From NCBI GenBank assembly GCA_945861385.1, contig CAMAUI010000036.1, forward strand, positions 1-38,446: 38,446 nt of DNA, in the 5' to 3' direction. Under the pieces are notes generated by a model. The model was not told the origin of the DNA. It was given only the letters and a program-made list of their open reading frames with translations, and ran no database searches. Positions within the stretch are counted from its first letter, which is position 1. The number at the start of each line of letters is the position of its first letter. This document shows positions 34,473 to 38,446 of the stretch, piece by piece. The position numbers and the translations under genes were made by a program. This DNA comes from Prosthecobacter debontii (GTDB taxonomy: Bacteria; Verrucomicrobiota; Verrucomicrobiia; Chthoniobacterales; Chthoniobacteraceae).

Positions 34473-35183
34473 TCAGCCTTTGGCGCCGCGGGCCTCCCGC
34501 TTCAGCCGCTTGAGCAGCTTGAAAAATTTCAGCGTGTCTCGAACCGGATGAATCTTGCTCACCTCGTCCCCATACACCGTGCTCACCGGCGCGGCGGCGA
34601 TGGCGCAGCCTTTGCGGGCGGCGATGGCGAGCATTTCCGTCTCAAAGTCAAACGCCGCGCTCTCCGTCGCGATGAACTCCGCGGCAAGCGACCGGTGGAA
34701 CATGCGGAAGCCGCATTGCGTATCCGGCACGCGCTGGCCGATCACGCGGCTGATGGTCCAGCTCATGTAGCGGTTCGTCATCCTCCGCACGGACGGCATG
34801 TCACGCACATCCCCCATGCGGTTGCCGACGATCATCGGCGCGCCAGCCTCGTTGGCAGCTTTGAAAAACGAGGGAATTTCCTCCGGCAGATGCTGCCCGT
34901 CCCCGTCGAGGATCAGGACAAACTCCACCGCGTCCCTCGCCAGCAGCGTGCGCAGCCCCGTCTTGATCGCCGCGCCCTTGCCCGCATTTTGCTCGTGCTT
35001 CACCACCTCCACGCCCGTTGCGCGCGCCTCGTCACTCGTCCTGTCCGTCGAGCCGTCATCCACCACGAGCACGAGATCGAGCTGCTTCACCGCCCGCCCG
35101 GCGACATCGCGAATGTGCTTCTCCTCGAAATAACACGGGATCAAAGCGGCGACATTGGCGCGACTGGCTGCGGGCTGCGGCAT
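34473..35183 (-). CDS. family 2 glycosyltransferase, polyprenol-phosphate sugar synthase-like
   Basis: A 236-residue cytoplasmic GT-A fold enzyme. It shows VAALIPCYFEE at the N-terminus, the nucleotide-sugar site VLVVDDGSTDRT, the NAGKGAAIKTGL block, the metal-binding motif LILDGDGQH and a late GFRMFHRS block. The pattern is that of dolichyl/undecaprenyl-phosphate mannose or glucose synthases (DPM1-like) without a membrane anchor. Such enzymes make the lipid-linked sugars used by GT-C membrane transferases, and a possible GT-C gene lies at 6678-8213, although the two are not linked. The start at 35183 is preferred over one at 35264, whose extra residues are not family-like. Confidence 0.9.
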   Translation of the reverse strand: MPQPAASRANVAALIPCYFEEKHIRDVAGRAVKQLDLVLVVDDGSTDRTSDEARATGVEVVKHEQNAGKGAAIKTGLRTLLARDAVEFVLILDGDGQHLPEEIPSFFKAANEAGAPMIVGNRMGDVRDMPSVRRMTNRYMSWTISRVIGQRVPDTQCGFRMFHRSLAAEFIATESAAFDFETEMLAIAARKGCAIAAAPVSTVYGDEVSKIHPVRDTLKFFKLLKRLKREARGAKG

Positions 35184-35537
35184 CACCGGGCCGAGTAGCT
35201 GGCGGCATGCCGAGGAGCAAGCCGGCAACTCGCGAACGATCCAGAAAGCGTGGGAATGGCACATCGGTCAGCCGATACTTCGCGGGCAAGGATCAGTCCC
35301 TTTGCCATCGGTGTGAGCTGCGGCACTATCGGGGGAGAAGAGAACGCCGGGAATGCAGCGGTGCTCGCCAAAGCCACATTTTCGTTGGCCGAGGGGTTCA
35401 TCCGCGGGCATTGCAACGGTGTGTGCGGGGACCATGCGGCTGCCTGCACCCGGCCGTTCCGAGAGGCCAGTTGTGGGAGAAACAACACTTGCGAGCTGCT
35501 CGGCGCCGAATAATTCAACTCCAACGACCCGTTCCGA
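35184..35537. other. gene-free upstream region of the repeat protein gene
   Basis: A 354-base divergent gap between the glycosyltransferase and the large repeat protein. Frames open on both strands here (for example a Cys/Ala-rich plus-strand frame at 35250-35513) are poor in composition and I do not believe them. I find no convincing promoter, hairpin or repeat. Confidence 0.4.
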
Positions 35538-38309
35538 ATGCGGCACATTTTCAAGAAGACCACCTCCGCCCTGCGCATCCTCACCGGCTGTGTCATCCCA
35601 TGCCTGCTCGCCGCGCATTCCGCGCAGGCCGCCACGCTCGTGTGGAATGGTGCCGACGGTGGCAATGTGCTGTGGTCCGACGTGGACAACTGGGTGGGTC
35701 CTCCGGCTGCCGCGCCCGGTACCGGCGATGATGCTGTCTTTGACAACGCGGGTGGCGCGAACGATTTCATTGACCTCAGCGGTGGCGTCACGATCAGGAA
35801 CATCCTGTTTGACGCTTCGGCGGACGCCTACACGATCGGCGCGGGCGGGGCAAATTTTCAGGCCCTCGTGGTGAACCCCGGCGGGGCGATTGCGATGAGC
35901 GACACCGTTGCCAATAACCAATGGATAGACGCGGGTGTCACCAATTCAGGCACCCTCATCCTCGGCAACGCCAGCGTGTCGAGCACGCTCACGCTTGCCG
36001 GCACTCTCGCTTCCGCATCCCTCGACAAAACTGGCACCGGTCTCGTTGTCCTCAGCGGCGCCTCCACTGTGAGCGGAGCGACCACGGTCAGCGGGGGAAC
36101 TCTGCAATACAGCGCCAGTGGGAGCACCGGCTCGGTCATGCTCAACGGCGGGAACATCACCATTGATGATTTCCGCACCGTGATCTCGGGCAGTTTCATT
36201 TTTTCCTCCTCCAACAGCATTTTCAAAACCGGTGGCTCCGGCGGAAGCGGGGTGATCGCGAGCACCGGGGCCTACGCTTTCACGGTGGCCGCGGGTCGGA
36301 TCGCCACCATCAATCCGAGTGCCACCTATGTTGCGAATGTTGACGAGAACACCCCCGGCTGGACCATATCGGTGGGCGTCGGCGGGACTTTGAACCTCAA
36401 TGGGAGCTACCTTCCCCAGAGCACATCGAGCCAGAAGGGGCTGATCACGATCAACGGTGGCGGCACGACGAATGTCGCGGGCATCCTGAGCAACCACTAC
36501 ACGGGCACCAACGCGCAGACCGACAAGCTGCGCATCGGCAACACGTCGGCCAGCAACACTGTCAATGTCACCGGCAAGCTGCTGAGCAACACCATCACAC
36601 TCGGCGAGGGTGCCTTCGGCGGGAACAGCCTGGTCGCCACGCCGACGGTGGCGGGGACGGATGCCGACCCGACGATCCGCGGCTCGGGCAGCAACATCAA
36701 CTGGGTGATTGGAGGCGCATCCTCGGGCAACAGCATTACGCTCAACGCGGGCGCAGTCATGAACAGCGCCAAGGGCAGCGGCACCAACTGGGTCGCCCTC
36801 GGCAAGGATGTCGGTGGGAACAACAATTCGATACTCGTCACCGGAGCCGGCGCGCGGTGGGTCGGCACCACCGTCAAGCTGGGGATCAATGGCAACAACA
36901 ACTCGGTGACCATTGCCAGCGGCGGTTTCTCCAGAGGGGAAAAGTGGCTCCTTGGCACGGAGACCAGTGCAGGAGTTGGTTTTGGAAGCGGCAATTCAAT
37001 CCTCGTCACAGGTCTTGGCTCGAGATTGGAATCCGAGTCTGGAAATAACGGTCATACCAGTGTCGGCATTGCCGCCAACGCCTCGGGCAACAGCATCACG
37101 GTGGCAGGTGGAGCCAGCGCGCAACTCACTTGGAGCAGGGTCTCTTTCGGCTTCGCCATCGGGCAGAACAACGGGTGCGACAACAATTTCGTCAGAGTGA
37201 CCGGCGCCAGCGGCGGCACTCCATCGTCGCTGGTGAGCGGAATTGGCACGCCCATCACGCTCGGCGGCGTGAATGTCACTGCCAACTCCGGCGGAGTGGA
37301 CAGCACTGCAAGCGGCAACCATTTCGACGTGTATTCCGGCGCCACGGCGACGATCAGCCAGCCGATCCATTTGATGGGCACGAACTCGGCGCTGAATCTC
37401 GGCGACGGCATCGGCACCAGCACATTGGTGGTCGGCGAAAAAACGGGGTTCACGTCCGGCGTTTATTTGCAGAAGGCGTCTGCAACTCTCAATTTCAATG
37501 GCGGCAGACTAAGGGCAGGAGCAGCAGGTGCGCTGGTTTCCGGCCCTGGCACTGTGAACCTCAACGGCCCGGCCATTTTCGACACGGGCGTTTTCGTGAA
37601 CTCGGCTGACAGCGTGATCGCGGGCACCGGCAGCCTGAGCAAGGAGGGCAATGGGACGCTCGTTCTCACCAACTCCAACACCTACACCGGCGACACCACC
37701 GTGCTGAGCGGCACGCTCCGGCTTTCGCAGAACTCCCTGGCCGACGCCTCCACGGTGACGATTTCTGGAGGGATCCTGGATTTGAATTTTGCCGGCATGG
37801 ACAGCGTGAGCAAACTTTTCATCGGCACCGAGCAACAGCCCGCGGGCACCTACGGGTCGAGCCTGTCGGGAGCAGAGAACGTTGATGACACGCACTTCGC
37901 GGGCAGTGGGACGCTCACGGTGACATCGGGCTCGGTCTCCGCGTACAATGCCTGGGCTGCGGCCAAAGGCCTGACCAACGCAAACAAAGGCTACGGCGAA
38001 GATCCGGATGGGGACGGTGGCAACAACCTCGCCGAGTTTGCATTCGATGGCGATCCGCTCAACGGATCGGATGTTGGAAAAGTCTTCGCACTGACGGAGG
38101 ACAGCGACTTCGATGGCGATGCGGACAAGGAACTCATCCTCACCATCGCGGTGCGTGCCGGCACGCCGCCTTTCAGCGGGGTTATTTCACCCACCGCTTC
38201 GCATGAGGGCATCACCTACATCATCGAGGGTGCCGCCACTCCGGGTGAACTCCTCAGCGACGCGTCCCCCGTCCTCATCATAGTCAATGTCGTCGCTCCG
38301 GTGGTTTGA
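35538..38309 (+). CDS. large secreted autotransporter-associated beta-strand repeat protein, probably truncated
   Basis: A 923-residue surface-type protein. A signal peptide (about 1-31, ending HSAQA) precedes TLVWNGADGGNVLWSDVDNW, the typical first strand of verrucomicrobial passenger proteins. Autotransporter-associated strand repeats are seen near 160-190 (LDKTGTGLVVLSGAST) and 695-750 (LSKEGNGTLVLTNSNTYTGD). Between them, about 390-610, is a series of Gly/Asn/Ser units of the form NNSI-x-VTG-x-G-x-R. The end carries a calcium-site-like DPDGDGGNNLAEFAFDGDP. The last residues (SPVLIIVNVVAPVV) stop inside what is normally a longer C-terminal domain, and the TGA belongs to sequence resembling an insertion-sequence end. 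Function is probably adhesion or surface coating. Confidence 0.8.
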   Translation: MRHIFKKTTSALRILTGCVIPCLLAAHSAQAATLVWNGADGGNVLWSDVDNWVGPPAAAPGTGDDAVFDNAGGANDFIDLSGGVTIRNILFDASADAYTIGAGGANFQALVVNPGGAIAMSDTVANNQWIDAGVTNSGTLILGNASVSSTLTLAGTLASASLDKTGTGLVVLSGASTVSGATTVSGGTLQYSASGSTGSVMLNGGNITIDDFRTVISGSFIFSSSNSIFKTGGSGGSGVIASTGAYAFTVAAGRIATINPSATYVANVDENTPGWTISVGVGGTLNLNGSYLPQSTSSQKGLITINGGGTTNVAGILSNHYTGTNAQTDKLRIGNTSASNTVNVTGKLLSNTITLGEGAFGGNSLVATPTVAGTDADPTIRGSGSNINWVIGGASSGNSITLNAGAVMNSAKGSGTNWVALGKDVGGNNNSILVTGAGARWVGTTVKLGINGNNNSVTIASGGFSRGEKWLLGTETSAGVGFGSGNSILVTGLGSRLESESGNNGHTSVGIAANASGNSITVAGGASAQLTWSRVSFGFAIGQNNGCDNNFVRVTGASGGTPSSLVSGIGTPITLGGVNVTANSGGVDSTASGNHFDVYSGATATISQPIHLMGTNSALNLGDGIGTSTLVVGEKTGFTSGVYLQKASATLNFNGGRLRAGAAGALVSGPGTVNLNGPAIFDTGVFVNSADSVIAGTGSLSKEGNGTLVLTNSNTYTGDTTVLSGTLRLSQNSLADASTVTISGGILDLNFAGMDSVSKLFIGTEQQPAGTYGSSLSGAENVDDTHFAGSGTLTVTSGSVSAYNAWAAAKGLTNANKGYGEDPDGDGGNNLAEFAFDGDPLNGSDVGKVFALTEDSDFDGDADKELILTIAVRAGTPPFSGVISPTASHEGITYIIEGAATPGELLSDASPVLIIVNVVAPVV

Positions 38310-38446
38310 GGTGGACCCCGTTTTCCGGCCAGAGTTGATAGAAATTAAGCTATGGCGGAGAGGCGTGCGTTGGTGATGGATGGATGTGGTTTGGTGGTCA
38401 AGGAGGAAGACGTGACCGACTCGGGAAGCCCCGATATTTTTGCTCT
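38307..38446. mobile_element. possible insertion-sequence terminus interrupting the repeat protein gene
   Basis: From 38307 the sequence begins TGAGGTGGACCCCGTTTTCC, which resembles the TG-starting, GGACCCC-containing ends of IS3-type elements. It follows directly on the abrupt end of the repeat protein and contributes its stop codon. A frame starting at ATG 38352 (MAERRALVMDGCGLVV) runs to the window edge but is not recognisable as a transposase. The other end of the element, and any target duplication, would lie beyond the window, so this remains a suspicion based on one short motif and on the truncated partner. Confidence 0.35.

Noticed and set aside
35183-35921. Minus-strand frames covering the gap before and the start of the repeat protein gene
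   Set aside because: They overlap the signal peptide and first strands of the well-supported plus-strand gene, and lack any recognisable motif.
1-38446. tRNA, rRNA or CRISPR arrays
   Set aside because: Scanning the gaps between genes, I saw no T-loop-like GGTTCGA blocks with a cloverleaf, no rRNA-like sequence and no regularly spaced direct repeats. A covariance-model scan would be the proper test.

Overview
This is a high-GC stretch (low-to-mid 60s percent by eye) of a bacterial chromosome, with about 31 protein genes, no rRNA or tRNA gene and no CRISPR array. The gene families point to the Verrucomicrobiota, or at least the PVC group. They include two secreted 'PVC-type' dehydrogenase-like propellers fused to c-type cytochrome domains, a DUF1080 domain, a Tat-exported DUF1501 protein, an autotransporter-associated beta-strand repeat protein ending in a DPDGDG segment, few clear Shine-Dalgarno sites, and intergenic elements built from strings of short hairpins. 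The assignment is inferred from gene content; no marker phylogeny was possible.

Layout. 151-1896 (minus): gatC-gatA, the tRNA amidotransferase subunits without gatB. 1975-2202: a long hairpin-rich inverted repeat. 2228-8213: a small unknown gene (minus), then a plus-strand run of CPBP-family membrane protease, ComF-like protein, accD, folC, a stand-alone acyl carrier protein and a polytopic membrane protein. 8223-9818 (minus): rpoA-rplQ with a strong intrinsic terminator, detached from the usual rpsM-rpsK-rpsD neighbours. 10059-18661: a locus for export and oxidation made of two large cytochrome-bearing dehydrogenase-like genes (minus) and a divergent DUF1501 gene (plus), separated by a second hairpin-rich inverted repeat. 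18669-25204 (minus): the conserved nusA-infB-rbfA-nrnA-truB-ribF operon with an intrinsic terminator just upstream of nusA. 25425-28718 (minus): an FmdB-like zinc ribbon protein, a zinc-ribbon membrane protein, secreted proteins of unknown function and one very small basic ORF. 28893-30963 (plus): proB-proA, followed by a terminator shared with a convergent DUF4142 gene. 31737-35183: a lactonase-like propeller, a helix-turn-helix/receiver regulator, RNase PH and a family 2 glycosyltransferase. 35538-38309: a large secreted beta-strand repeat protein whose C-terminus appears to be cut by sequence resembling an insertion-sequence end, which runs to the window edge.

How the genes fit together. 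Most of the window is housekeeping: translation (gatCA, infB, rbfA, truB, rplQ), transcription (rpoA, nusA), RNA turnover (rph, nrnA), lipid and folate synthesis (accD, folC), flavin (ribF) and proline (proBA). The accessory parts are the 10-18.7 kb locus, the secreted lactonase and the surface repeat protein; together they suggest a life of exporting many proteins and oxidising external carbon. The most distinctive observations are the two hairpin-rich inverted repeats (the second with compensatory changes between its halves), the four-module fusion carrying a degenerate SGNH-like domain, the possible attenuator before nusA, and the probable insertion in the repeat protein gene.
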